Shown here: one piece after another, positions 1 to 12,357 of the stretch | How positions within the stretch are numbered: the stretch's first letter is position 1 | Layout: each line of letters begins with the position of its first letter | NCBI GenBank assembly: GCA_026389715.1 | Contig: JAPLHK010000091.1 | Span: 1-32,807, forward strand | Length of the DNA: 32,807 bases | Reading direction: 5' to 3' | Source: Chloroflexota bacterium | GTDB lineage: Bacteria > Chloroflexota > Dehalococcoidia > GIF9 > UBA5629 | The notes under the pieces: generated by a model | The model's database searches: none | The model's input: only the letters and a program-made list of their open reading frames with translations | Told to the model about the DNA's origin: nothing | Made by a program: the position numbers and the translations under genes

Positions 1-1
1 C

Positions 2-2530
2 TTCTACTCGAACGGCTACGAACATTGGCTGTGGGACGATGCTAATTACCCACCGCGTCATGTGCAGGGCTTTTTCAAGAAGGCCGAACTAGAGCTTCTT
101 ATCCAAAGACGCACAACGCGACTTCCTCTTTCCACCGCAAGTATAGATACCGCCATTGTTGAACGCTATTACCAGACAAGAGCCATCCGGCGTATTACCG
201 AAGCTTTCGAGAGGGATCACGACCGTAAGTCGCTGCTGGTTATGGCTACCGGTGCAGGAAAGACCCGTACGGTTATTGCGCTGTGCGACCTGCTAATGCG
301 CTGCAACTGGGTCAAGAGGGTACTATTCCTGGCTGACCGTATAGCGCTGGTTAATCAGGCCGTCGGCGCATTCAAGAGGCACCTGCCTACTTCATCTCCC
401 GTAAATCTCGTGACTGAGAAATACATCGAAGGTCGTATATACGTTTCCACATACCCGACAATGATGAGTCTGATCGACGAGAGCCATGACAAGGAAAGGA
501 AATTCGGGGTAGGCCATTTTGATCTGGTCATCATTGACGAAGCCCACCGTTCCGTCTATAAGAAATATGGCGCAATCTTCGACTACTTTGATTCGCTGCT
601 GGTGGGACTGACGGCAACGCCGAAGGACGAAATAGACCATAACACTTACGGGCTTTTTGACCTGGAGATAGGCGTGCCGACTGATGATTACGAGCTTGAG
701 GACGCAGTAAAAGACGGCTTTCTAGTGCCTGCTCGGGCCGTTTCGGTACCGGTCAAGTTTCCATTGCAGGGTATTCGCTATGATCAGCTTTCAGATGAAG
801 AAAAAGAGCAATGGGACGCAGCTGAATGGTCAGAGGATGGCGAGATCCCCGATCGCGTCGAGGCAGCAGCGGTCAACAAATGGCTTTTCAACAAGGACAC
901 TGTTGACAAGGTGCTGGAGCATTTGATGATAAGAGGCCAGACCATAGCAGGCGGAGACCGCCTCGGAAAAACAATCATCTTTGCCAGAAACCATGACCAC
1001 GCCCAGTTCATTGCCGAACGCTTCGACGTCAACTATCCACACTATAAGGGAGAATTCGCACGCCTTATAGACGTTAGGGTGAACTACGCACAAACCTTAA
1101 TAGACAACTTCTCCAATCCAGATAAAGCCCCTCATATCGCAATTTCTGTGGATATGCTGGATACCGGAATAGATATACCGGAGGTGGTAAACCTGGTATT
1201 CTTCAAGCTGATGCGGTCAAAGACCAAGTTCTGGCAGATGGTCGGCCGGGGCACCCGATTGCGCCCTAATTTATTCGGACCAGGTAAGCACAAGGAATTC
1301 TTCTACATCTTCGACTATTGTCAGAACCTTGAATATTTCAGTGAAAACCCACCTTCGACCGAGGGTGCTGCAAACGAATCACTCAGTAAGCGGCTGTTCA
1401 CCGCGCGGTTGGAGTTAATTAGTGAGTTGGACCGTATGCAAGAGGCAACGGCCAAACAAGCTGTTGGGGTTCGCGAGCCAACAGCAGCATATGGTGAAGC
1501 AGCCACCGAGCAGCAACTGAGCAAAGAGCTATCAGAGCTCCTGCAGCAACAGGTAGCAGCTATGAATGTGAACAACTTTATCGTTCGCCCCAGGAGGCGG
1601 CTAGTAGAGAAATATACAAAACCTGAAGCGTGGCGCTCACTAAAGCCGGAAGATATTGGCGAATTGGCGCTGGGGTTGGCCGGGCTGCCCACTGAGCTAG
1701 TGGACGATGAGGAGGAGGCCAAGCGTTTTGACATGTTGATGCTCAGGCTGCAGTTGTCACTGCTACGGGACGAACCAGCCTTTGAACAGTTGCATCAGCA
1801 AGTACGGGCTATAGCAGGATTATTGGAGGAGAAGGCCACTATTCCAATGGTGCTAGCACAGATGCCCTTAATTCAAGATATTGAGACAGACACATGGTGG
1901 GAAGACATCACCACACCCATGCTGGAGAGCGCCCGCAAGCGACTGCGGTCACTGGTGAAGCTTATTGAGAAGGCGAGACGACAGCCGATTTACACTGACT
2001 TCACGGATCAAATCGAAGGCGAGACTACTGTAGAACTGCCAGGGTTCGGCGCGGGTATGGATTTCGAACGGTTCCGGGCCAAAGCTCGTCATTTCTTGAA
2101 AGAACATGAAGGCGATGTTACCATCCACAAACTCAGGTGGAACATGCAGCTTATGGCGAAGGACTTGGAGAATCTGGAACAGATCATGATAGACGCCGGA
2201 GTTGGCACACCAGCGGAATTCACCAAAGCTAAAGAGAAGAGCGGCGGTCTTGGGCTCTTCATCCGCTCCCTTGTTGGCCTGGATCGAGAAGCTGCAAAAC
2301 AGGCGCTGGGTCGTTTCCTATCCGACATATCTGTTACAGCTAACCAGATCGAGTTCATTAATCTCATCGTCGATCAATTAACAGAAAATGGAGTGATGGC
2401 CCCCTCACTGCTATACGAATCACCTTTCACCGACATCAGTCCACGGGGTCCAGAGGGTGTTTTTGAATCCGCGCGGGTTGACGAACTGGTTTCGCTACTG
2501 CATGAGATTCGACAGACCGCCGCGGTATAG
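2..2530 (+). CDS. hsdR: Type I restriction endonuclease R subunit (HsdR/EcoEI-like), 5' truncated by the window edge
   Basis: The frame stays open from base 2 ([37 protein letters not shown]...). It carries SF2 helicase motifs: MATGAGKT (Walker A), DEAHRS, GLTATP, and [11 protein letters not shown]. Confidence 0.93.
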   Translation, partial: FYSNGYEHWLWDDANYPPRHVQGFFKKAELELLIQRRTTRLPLSTASIDTAIVERYYQTRAIRRITEAFERDHDRKSLLVMATGAGKTRTVIALCDLLMRCNWVKRVLFLADRIALVNQAVGAFKRHLPTSSPVNLVTEKYIEGRIYVSTYPTMMSLIDESHDKERKFGVGHFDLVIIDEAHRSVYKKYGAIFDYFDSLLVGLTATPKDEIDHNTYGLFDLEIGVPTDDYELEDAVKDGFLVPARAVSVPVKFPLQGIRYDQLSDEEKEQWDAAEWSEDGEIPDRVEAAAVNKWLFNKDTVDKVLEHLMIRGQTIAGGDRLGKTIIFARNHDHAQFIAERFDVNYPHYKGEFARLIDVRVNYAQTLIDNFSNPDKAPHIAISVDMLDTGIDIPEVVNLVFFKLMRSKTKFWQMVGRGTRLRPNLFGPGKHKEFFYIFDYCQNLEYFSENPPSTEGAANESLSKRLFTARLELISELDRMQEATAKQAVGVREPTAAYGEAATEQQLSKELSELLQQQVAAMNVNNFIVRPRRRLVEKYTKPEAWRSLKPEDIGELALGLAGLPTELVDDEEEAKRFDMLMLRLQLSLLRDEPAFEQLHQQVRAIAGLLEEKATIPMVLAQMPLIQDIETDTWWEDITTPMLESARKRLRSLVKLIEKARRQPIYTDFTDQIEGETTVELPGFGAGMDFERFRAKARHFLKEHEGDVTIHKLRWNMQLMAKDLENLEQIMIDAGVGTPAEFTKAKEKSGGLGLFIRSLVGLDREAAKQALGRFLSDISVTANQIEFINLIVDQLTENGVMAPSLLYESPFTDISPRGPEGVFESARVDELVSLLHEIRQTAAV

Positions 2531-3991
<1,461 letters not shown>

Positions 3992-4005
3992 GAGGTTACC
4001 ACTTA

Positions 4006-5001
4006 ATGGAACTTTTCAAGGGTATTAACCAGATTAAACTGCCTCTCAGCAAGGCCGGCCTGGATACGGTCAACGTCTACATCATCGAAGGCAAGGACGG
4101 GAACCTGATGATCGATACCGGCTGGAACACGCCCGAGGCATTCACTGCGCTGGCCCAGGAGATGAAAAACAGCGGCTTTGCCATGAAGGACATCACCAGT
4201 ATCGTGGTTACGCACCTCCACCCCGACCACATGGGCCTGGCCGGCAAGATCGCCGAGCTAACGGGCGCGGGCATAGTGGTCAGCGAAATCGAAAATAACC
4301 TGCTCGATTCGGTTTACACGCATCCCGAAAGCCTTATCAGCGAGATGATACTTTTCTTTATGGCCAACGGCGTGCCGGAATGGGAACTGAAGATGCTCGC
4401 GGAAGCTTCTTTCAATATACGCAACTATGTCTCCCCGTTTAAGGCTACTACCCTCCTGAAGGCCGGGGATACGGTTAATATGGCCCCTTTCAAATTCCAG
4501 GTAATCGCCACACCGGGTCACTCGCCCGGCCATATCTGCCTGTATGAACCGGATAAAAAATACTTCTTCTCCGGGGACCATGTCCTGGCGGAGGTGGTGC
4601 CCAATGTGGGCTACCACCCGCTTTCGGGTGAGAACCCGCTTGGTGATTATGTCAATTCGCTGAATGCGCTTGCGGAGCTCGAGGTCAGGCTTGTTTTCCC
4701 CGGGCACGGCCCGGTATTCAGCGGCCTCGGTCCCAAGATAGATGATATACAGCGCTTTCACCAGGACAGAATGTATAAAATCCAGCGCGCCATGGGGTTG
4801 GAGCAAAAAAATGCCTGGGATATCGCCAAGGCCATACCCTGGATTGTTAACGGCGAGGAAACAGCCTATGATAAACTTGAACCCATCGACAGGAGGCTGG
4901 CCGTGCTGGAAACCCTGGCACACCTGCAATACTTAGTCGCGGAGAACAGGGGTAAGAAGATCACTGAAGGGGAAAAAACGCTGTACTGGTCGGGAGAATA
5001 A
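4006..5001 (+). CDS. MBL-fold metallo-hydrolase
   Basis: THLHPDHMG (HxHxDH), TPGHSPGHICLY, FSGDHVL, VFPGHGPVF. Confidence 0.9.
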   Translation: MELFKGINQIKLPLSKAGLDTVNVYIIEGKDGNLMIDTGWNTPEAFTALAQEMKNSGFAMKDITSIVVTHLHPDHMGLAGKIAELTGAGIVVSEIENNLLDSVYTHPESLISEMILFFMANGVPEWELKMLAEASFNIRNYVSPFKATTLLKAGDTVNMAPFKFQVIATPGHSPGHICLYEPDKKYFFSGDHVLAEVVPNVGYHPLSGENPLGDYVNSLNALAELEVRLVFPGHGPVFSGLGPKIDDIQRFHQDRMYKIQRAMGLEQKNAWDIAKAIPWIVNGEETAYDKLEPIDRRLAVLETLAHLQYLVAENRGKKITEGEKTLYWSGE

Positions 5002-5424
5002 GTGGACAAGCTGCTGAAAAAGATACAATCCCTGAAGCTGGAATATAAGGACCGCCCCCAGCCTGAACTGCTGGTGGTCATGCCCAACCCGTACCCGGGC
5101 CAGGAATACGAGGTGCAGGTAAGCTCGCCGGAGTTCACCGCCCTCTGCCCGGTTAATCCAGGACAGCCCGACTTCGCCACAGTGACGATTAAATACGTAC
5201 CGTATAAATCGATTATCGAGTTCAAATCGCTGAAATTATATCTAACCAGCTTCAGGACGGTCTCGATATTTTACGAGGAATCCACCAACCGCATACTCGA
5301 GGACCTGGTCAAGGTTGTGAAGCCGAGGACGATGGAGATTGTATCCGAGTGGAATATCCGCGGCGGCATCTCAACAAAAATCACCTGTGTCTACAATAGA
5401 AAAAAACGCGCAAAAGGGGGCTGA
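5002..5424 (+). CDS. queF: QueF-family 7-cyano-7-deazaguanine (preQ0) reductase-like protein
   Basis: SPEFTALCPVNPGQPDFATVTIKYVP (catalytic Cys and Asp context), EFKSLKLYLTSFR (QueF motif), RGGISTKI. GTG start immediately after the MBL stop codon. Confidence 0.85.
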   Translation: MDKLLKKIQSLKLEYKDRPQPELLVVMPNPYPGQEYEVQVSSPEFTALCPVNPGQPDFATVTIKYVPYKSIIEFKSLKLYLTSFRTVSIFYEESTNRILEDLVKVVKPRTMEIVSEWNIRGGISTKITCVYNRKKRAKGG

Positions 5425-6441
<1,017 letters not shown>

Positions 6442-6468
6442 CTCATCCCGGGTATTACGGATTTTCCT

Positions 6469-7569
6469 ATGGAAGAGAGAGTAGCCGAAGGTAATAACAC
6501 CTGCGCAGCGCCGGCGGTCAATGCCGATCAGGCCTTCCAAAAACACTGGTTTTGCGCGGCACTGTGCAACGACGGCACGGTGGCCCCTGCAAACTTCCTG
6601 AGCACGCTTGAAAATTCCTTATTAGCCTGGATCGACTACCGCACGGCCAACTTCGAAACCGATGTCCACGGAGGCGCCGCCCAATTAGGATTCAGCGGAC
6701 AATTGGTCAGCGCCCTCTGCGATGACCCGAGGGTATTGTACGAAGACTATGACACCGAGATGGGCATCAAGTTACCCTCAATCCAGATCCGCATCACCGA
6801 TCATGTCGATGTGCAGTCATATCCCAGCATGCTGTTAATACGCAGAAACTTCATCCTGACCGTTCACCCCATACTGGTTGACCGCCGCTTCACCCGGCTG
6901 CGCCGCTATTCAAATACCATACTTTCCAAGATCCCCATGGATGCATCAGCAGAGGACAAGCTGACCATGCTGCTGATACGCATCATCGATCAGAATAACG
7001 ACCGCAATTTTGAGCACCTGCGGCAGATAGAGGAACGCGGCGACGATTTAAATAAAAGCCTCATGGATCCCAATGTGCCACGCGCAGCCCTGGGCCCCCA
7101 GATATACAATATGAAACACTCTTTGATTAAATACCTGAATGCCCTCTGGGAAACCGTGGATGTGCTGCACGACCTCCGCTATGGAGACGCCAACCTGCTG
7201 ACCAACGAAGATAAACTGTTAGACAGGATGGGTTTCCTGGCTGAGGATGTCAGCCACCAGATCAGTTTAGCCGAGCATATGTCGGACGTCCTGGCCTCGG
7301 GACTGGAGGTACTGCAGACGATTTATAATAACCAGCTCCAGGCCATGAATAACCGGATGGCCTACCTCATGACGTACCTGACGGTGCTGGGCACCGCTGT
7401 CCTGGTGCCCAACACGCTGGCAACCATCTTCGGCAATTCAGCCTTCGGTATGGCACAGAACGATATCGGGTGGTATATTACCATGCTGGTGGGCTCAACT
7501 ATAATCGCCACGGCCCTGGCATTCTGGTGGGTTAAGAAATCGGGCTTTATTCCCAAGAAGATGGACTGA
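6469..7569 (+). CDS. CorA-like (metal ion transporter superfamily) protein
   Basis: Long helical N-terminal region and two C-terminal TM helices (MAYLMTYLTVLGTAVLVPNTLATIFGNSAFGM and GWYITMLVGSTIIATALAFWWVKK), ending in the basic tail KKSGFIPKKMD. Confidence 0.75.
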   Translation: MEERVAEGNNTCAAPAVNADQAFQKHWFCAALCNDGTVAPANFLSTLENSLLAWIDYRTANFETDVHGGAAQLGFSGQLVSALCDDPRVLYEDYDTEMGIKLPSIQIRITDHVDVQSYPSMLLIRRNFILTVHPILVDRRFTRLRRYSNTILSKIPMDASAEDKLTMLLIRIIDQNNDRNFEHLRQIEERGDDLNKSLMDPNVPRAALGPQIYNMKHSLIKYLNALWETVDVLHDLRYGDANLLTNEDKLLDRMGFLAEDVSHQISLAEHMSDVLASGLEVLQTIYNNQLQAMNNRMAYLMTYLTVLGTAVLVPNTLATIFGNSAFGMAQNDIGWYITMLVGSTIIATALAFWWVKKSGFIPKKMD

Positions 7570-7580
7570 GGCTGAGATAA

Positions 7581-7667
7581 GATTGCTTCGTCGCCTGCGG
7601 GCTCCCCGCAATGACGAGGGGAAAAGTACCAAAAATGTCATTGCGAGCCCGAAGGGCGCGGCAATCC
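7581..7667. repeat. Inverted pair of a short intergenic repeat (GATTGC...GCAATGAC / GTCATTGC...GCAATCC)
   Basis: Left arm gattgcttcgtcgcctgcgggctccccgcaatgac (7581-7615). Right arm gtcattgcgagcccgaagggcgcggcaatcc (7637-7667). The right arm is an imperfect reverse complement of the left. Confidence 0.8.
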
Positions 7668-8543
7668 GTCCGTGGCGGTGAGCGACGCGCTTACCTGCCA
7701 CAGTTTCTTAGCCGTCTCTAAATCGCAGGCCTGGTCGGAGGGCCGGCAAGCGGTGCCACCGGTCTTTACGGCGGTCCATTTCAAGTGCTGCCCCGTCTCA
7801 AAGTACTGCCCCGTAACGCCCGCTATATCCGCGGATGCCGCAACGTAGAGCGGCAGCACCGCTCCCTGCGCGGGGCCTTTCATAAGAATCCTGAAAAATG
7901 TATCGACAAATTTGCTGGCGTGCGTCCAGATATTTGACGATACCGCGCCGGGACATACGCTGTTGGCCGTTACCCCCGTCCCCTCCAACCTCCGCGCCAG
8001 CTCATTGGTAAATATTATGTCGGCCAACTTGCTCTGGCCATAGATCAGGTCCCGGCCGTATTTTTTTTCACCCTGCAAATTATCGAAATCCAGGCGTACG
8101 GCTTTATGCAGCGACGAGGTCAGGTTGACTACCCTGGCCGGCGCAGCCCGTTTAAGCAGGTCCAGCAACAGGTTGGTAAGCATAAAACCGGCTATGTAGT
8201 TGACCGCCAGGGTCATCTCGATGCCGTCCACCGACAATTCCCGCTTGGCCATGATTATCCCCGCGTTGTTTACCAGCACGTGCAGGCTATTATGTTTTAT
8301 CCGGTAGGCCGTGGCCAGCTCCTTAACCCGGCCCTGCGAGGACAGGTCGGCCAGCATCAGGTCAACGGCCCGGTTTCCGCTGCCGTCCATAACGTACTCA
8401 AGCGCAGCTTTGCCGCGCGACGGATCACGGCAGACCATGGTCACCCGTGCGCCCAATTTAGCCAGGCCCAGGGCGATCTCACGCCCGATTCCGGAACTGG
8501 CGCCGGTAACCAGGCAATACTTTCCTTTAATATCCCAATCCAT
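7638..8543 (-). CDS. Short-chain dehydrogenase/reductase (SDR)
   Basis: GKYCLVTGASSGIG (TGxxxGxG), NNAG, YGQSKLAD (YxxxK). The ATG giving MDWDIKGKY is preferred; the ORF can extend to 8579. Confidence 0.9.
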   Translation of the reverse strand: MDWDIKGKYCLVTGASSGIGREIALGLAKLGARVTMVCRDPSRGKAALEYVMDGSGNRAVDLMLADLSSQGRVKELATAYRIKHNSLHVLVNNAGIIMAKRELSVDGIEMTLAVNYIAGFMLTNLLLDLLKRAAPARVVNLTSSLHKAVRLDFDNLQGEKKYGRDLIYGQSKLADIIFTNELARRLEGTGVTANSVCPGAVSSNIWTHASKFVDTFFRILMKGPAQGAVLPLYVAASADIAGVTGQYFETGQHLKWTAVKTGGTACRPSDQACDLETAKKLWQVSASLTATDGLPRPSGSQ

Positions 8544-8674
8544 CGGATTACCCGAATTACAATCCTGTATAACAGCCACGGGTAAATTTATAACATAAAT
8601 ATATCATTACATAAACTTTTTATAACGTTATACGTTTATATATAATAGACACCGGGTAAATTGGAGTAAACCTG

Positions 8675-9220
8675 GTGTTAATTGAAGAACAAGTAGTACA
8701 AAGGGCCGTAAATGGAGACAGAGAAGCATTTACGTATATATATGACCTGCACTTCGATAAGATCTACAGGTATATTTACGTCAGGGTGCACAGCCAGGCG
8801 GAAGCCGAGGACTTAACGCAGGATGTGTTTATCAAAGCATATGAAGGTATCAAGTCTTACAAGTGGAGGGACCTCCCCTTCACAGCCTGGCTTTTCAGGA
8901 TCGCCCATAACAGGGTCATCGACCATATCAGGAAAACTTCCAAGGAGAAAAAGGCCCCGCTGGAGGAAGCCGGAGCGATAAGTTCCGGCGACCCGGTATA
9001 TATGACAGAACTGAATTACGAGGTTTATCAACTTAAAGGCGCACTGGAGAAGCTGCCCGACGCACAGCGCGAGGTAGCCACCATGCGCTTTATTTCAGAG
9101 TTGTCGATATCTGAAGTGGCCCTGGCGCTGGGAAAAAGCGAAGGCACTGTGAAGGCACTGCAATTCAATGCAGTGGCCTCACTGAGAAAGTTGCTCATGG
9201 GTAAATTCGATGCCTATTAA
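8675..9220 (+). CDS. RNA polymerase ECF-type sigma-70 factor
   Basis: DREAFTYIYDLHFDKIYRYIYVRV, AEAEDLTQDVFIKAYEGI, FTAWLFRIAHNRVIDHIRK, and a sigma-4 HTH (ELSISEVALALGKSEGTVKALQFNAVASLRK). GTG start with a ggag Shine-Dalgarno (SD). Confidence 0.93.
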   Translation: MLIEEQVVQRAVNGDREAFTYIYDLHFDKIYRYIYVRVHSQAEAEDLTQDVFIKAYEGIKSYKWRDLPFTAWLFRIAHNRVIDHIRKTSKEKKAPLEEAGAISSGDPVYMTELNYEVYQLKGALEKLPDAQREVATMRFISELSISEVALALGKSEGTVKALQFNAVASLRKLLMGKFDAY

Positions 9221-10355
9221 AATCGAAGAAGCTTTCAACGATTGTTTTGAGCGGTTATCCGCCGGCGAAAGCCTGGATAGCTGTCTACATGACTATGAAG
9301 AATATAGTGCGAAATTAGACACGATGCTCAAGACCACCTTCGATATCAAGCGGCGGGCCTACCCCGTGCAGCCGAGGCCGGAATTTAAATACTGGGCAAG
9401 GGTGCGTTTGCAGGGCGTCCAGGATTATGTCAGCCGGCAGCCGGTCCAGGCCAGGCCTTCAGGTTTTAACCTGCGCCGTAACCTGGCGATATCCATGGCT
9501 GCACTGCTGGTCTTTGTCATAGCATCCAGCGGAACGGTGGCAGCCTCTTCGGATTCTCTGCCGGATGAACCCCTGTACGGCGTCAAATTAGCCGTGGAAC
9601 AGGCGCAGGTATCTTTGTCTTTTTCAGACGTTGATAAGGCAGAGCTATACGCCCACCTGGCGGAGAAAAGGGCGGGCGAGATCGTTGCCATGGCGCAGCA
9701 GGGCAAAACCGATAAGATGGAGACGACTACAGCCAATATGAATTATCAGCTCGACCAGGCTGAGCAATTTATAAGCAAATATGAGGAGGCCAATGCCACT
9801 ACTACGGCAGGAGAAGCGGCCGCTACTACTGCTCCATCAACAACCTCTACTGCTCCCATGAAAACAGACATTACCCCCCCTGATCAGAGCGCAGCCACTA
9901 CCGTTGCGCCCGGCCAGCAGGGCAATTTCACGCTTCCCCCCAAACCGCTCCCGGCGGCAACCAGGGCAGCAACCAACATCAGCAGGGCGAAAAACACCAT
10001 GAATGCCACCACCGCCAAAAGCCTGGCCGCATTGCAGAACGCGCTGGCCAACGCACCCGATTCCGCCAAACCGGCTTTGCTGGAGGTAATTCAACACACC
10101 AGGCAGGCTAATATACGGGCGCTGCAGCAGCTTAATCTCGATAACAGCCAGCAGGCCCCGCCGTCCGGCCTCAAGCCCAATGCAATGCCAACAGTGCCTG
10201 CTGATAAGCCAAAATACATACCTCCGCTCAATAATAACTTCAAGCCGGTTGACCCGCATCCCTTTAATAAGCCGGATTTGCATAACGCTCTCCCCCAGGG
10301 CGGCGTGAATAATCACACCGGTACCACCGATAATAGCGATGATGATCATAAATAA
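9210..10355 (+). CDS. DUF5667-type single-pass membrane protein, candidate anti-sigma partner
   Basis: N-terminal cytoplasmic-type segment (EEAFNDCFERLSAGESLDSCLHDY), one TM (NLAISMAALLVFVIASSGTVAA), then LPDEPLYGVKLAVEQAQVSLSFSDVDKAELYAHLAEKRAGEI. Overlaps the sigma gene by 11 bp. Confidence 0.75.
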   Translation: MPIKIEEAFNDCFERLSAGESLDSCLHDYEEYSAKLDTMLKTTFDIKRRAYPVQPRPEFKYWARVRLQGVQDYVSRQPVQARPSGFNLRRNLAISMAALLVFVIASSGTVAASSDSLPDEPLYGVKLAVEQAQVSLSFSDVDKAELYAHLAEKRAGEIVAMAQQGKTDKMETTTANMNYQLDQAEQFISKYEEANATTTAGEAAATTAPSTTSTAPMKTDITPPDQSAATTVAPGQQGNFTLPPKPLPAATRAATNISRAKNTMNATTAKSLAALQNALANAPDSAKPALLEVIQHTRQANIRALQQLNLDNSQQAPPSGLKPNAMPTVPADKPKYIPPLNNNFKPVDPHPFNKPDLHNALPQGGVNNHTGTTDNSDDDHK

Positions 10356-10377
10356 ACCGCAAAATATGGAGATAGTA

Positions 10378-11265
10378 ATGAAATACTCAGTAAAACCAAT
10401 TCTCTTTATAGCTACCCTGGCCGCACTGCTGGCCTCAATTGCCTGCAGTCAGTCAAATACAGTCAGCTCACCGCCGGCCGCTCCACCTGCTCCCAATGCC
10501 TTCCTGTCATCGAAGGCTGTATCAACAGATGCGGCTTATGCGCCGCAAGCCGGAGGTGCGGGTGGTTCCGGGGAGACAGCCGTGACGGAAGACCGCAAGA
10601 TAGTCAGGACCGGCTCGATTACCATGGAGGTCAGCGATATCAGCAAATCGCAGGCTGAGATAACCGATATCGCCGGCCAGTATAAAGGCTATGTGGTCTC
10701 CTCCAACCAGCGCGCAGACCAGGAGACACCCGGCGGTTTTATATCGATCAGGATACCGGCTGCCAGTTTCGATGATGTCATGCAAAAGCTGAGGGCACTG
10801 GCTGTTAAAGTAACCTATGAGACTACCAACAGCCAGGATGTCACCGAGCAATATATGGACCTCGATGCTCAACTGAAAAATTACCAGGCAACCGAGGCTC
10901 AATATCTCGAACTGCTGAAGAAAGCTGATAAGGTTACGGATATACTGGAAGTGCAACGTGAATTATCCAACGTGAGAGGCAATATTGAGAGGGTCAAGGG
11001 GAGGATGCTGTATTTAGAGCGCACTTCCGATATGTCGCTGATCGAAATCACCCTGGTAAACTCCAAGCCTATCGGTGAAAGCACCTGGGATGTTACCGGG
11101 ATATTCAAGTCCGCCGTCAACGGTTTAATCGTTCTGGGCAAATTACTCCTGGGCATCCTCATCTGGTTAGTGGTCTTCTCACCTGTATGGATAATCGCTC
11201 TGGTGATAATTTTCTTGGTCAGACGCAAGAAGAAGGCTCAGGCCAAAGCCGCAGCGCTAAAGTAA
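10378..11265 (+). CDS. DUF4349-type lipoprotein
   Basis: Signal peptide with lipobox-like LLASIAC. RKIVRTGSITMEVSDISKSQAEITDIAGQYKGYVVSS..., a coiled coil, and a C-terminal TM. Confidence 0.8.
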   Translation: MKYSVKPILFIATLAALLASIACSQSNTVSSPPAAPPAPNAFLSSKAVSTDAAYAPQAGGAGGSGETAVTEDRKIVRTGSITMEVSDISKSQAEITDIAGQYKGYVVSSNQRADQETPGGFISIRIPAASFDDVMQKLRALAVKVTYETTNSQDVTEQYMDLDAQLKNYQATEAQYLELLKKADKVTDILEVQRELSNVRGNIERVKGRMLYLERTSDMSLIEITLVNSKPIGESTWDVTGIFKSAVNGLIVLGKLLLGILIWLVVFSPVWIIALVIIFLVRRKKKAQAKAAALK

Positions 11266-11287
11266 TAATCACACGGATTAGTTATAA

Positions 11288-11314
11288 TAAAGGGCAGCCT
11301 AAGGCTGCCCTTTA
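11288..11314 (+). terminator. Intrinsic terminator-like hairpin downstream of the DUF4349 gene
   Basis: taaagggcagcc-taa-ggctgccctttA: long perfect stem, 3-nt loop, T-rich tail. Confidence 0.85.
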
Positions 11315-11353
11315 TTTATGCGGAAAGTGGCAAACACAGCGGAGGCAAAAGCC

Positions 11354-12357
11354 GTGAAACCTGTAGAATGGCTGGGTGACCGTCTCAAGATACTCGACCA
11401 GACGGAACTGCCGCTGGCTGAAAAATATTTACAGCTCACCGATTACCGTGATGTGATCTCGGCGATCAAGGAACTGCGGGTGCGCGGCGCCCCGGCCATC
11501 GGGATATCCGCCGCTTACGGTATCTGCCTGGGCGCATTGTCGATACGTGAAACCGCTACGCTGACTTTGCCGCTGCCAGGCCGACTGCGGTCAACCTGTT
11601 TCATGCCATCACTATCATGCGGGAGGCGGCCAAACCGCCGGCTACCGTCAGCGGGATAAAGGCGGCGCTGCTCAAAGCGGCCGTGGCCTTTAACCGGGAA
11701 GAAGAGACGGCTATGGCTAAATTGAGCAGGGCCGGAGCAGCTTTGCTGGCCGACGGCTTCACGGTCCTGACACACTGCAACACCGGGCAGCTTGCCACGG
11801 GCGTGCGGTACGGGACGGCCCTGGGCGTAATCAAGGCGGCTGTCGAACAGGGCAAGAGGATACGCGTCTACGCGGACGAGACCAGGCCGCTGCTGCAGGG
11901 TGCGCGGCTGACCACCTGGGAACTGAAAAGATTGAATATCCCGGTAACGCTGATCACCGACAGCATGGCCGGCTTCTATATGAGCAAAAAGGTGATAGAC
12001 TGCGTGATAACCGGCGCCGACCGCATAGCCTTAAACGGCGATACCGCGAATAAAATCGGCACCTACTCACTGGCTGTGCTGGCTAAGGAAAACCATATAC
12101 CTTTATATATCGCGGCACCCGTAAGCAGCATCGATTTTACCATTAAATCAGGCTCACAAATCAGCATCGAAGAACGCGATGAGCGGGAGATCCTGCAGAT
12201 CAGGGGAATTCAGATCGCGCCGGCCGGCGTCCACGCGGCAAATCCCGCCTTCGATATCACGCCCGGCAGATATATTAATGCTATCATTACCGACAGGGGT
12301 ATAGTTAAACCGCCGTATCAACGCAGCATACTCAAATTACACAAGGAGGGCAGCTAA
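11354..12357 (+). pseudogene. mtnA: S-methyl-5-thioribose-1-phosphate isomerase, disrupted by a frameshift/internal deletion near 11551-11577
   Basis: Frame 2 ORF MKPVEWLGDRLKILDQTELPL...RGAPAIGISAAYGICLGA. Frame 1 continues ...RPTAVNLFHAITIMREA...HCNTGQLATGVRYGTALGVIKAA...ETRPLLQGARLTTWEL...GADRIALNGDTANKIGTY...NPAFDITP. Together these cover one MtnA in two frames. Confidence 0.85.

Noticed and set aside
11540-11590. Programmed -1 frameshifting in mtnA
   Set aside because: No slippery heptamer found, and codons appear to be missing as well as shifted, so deletion is more likely than recoding.
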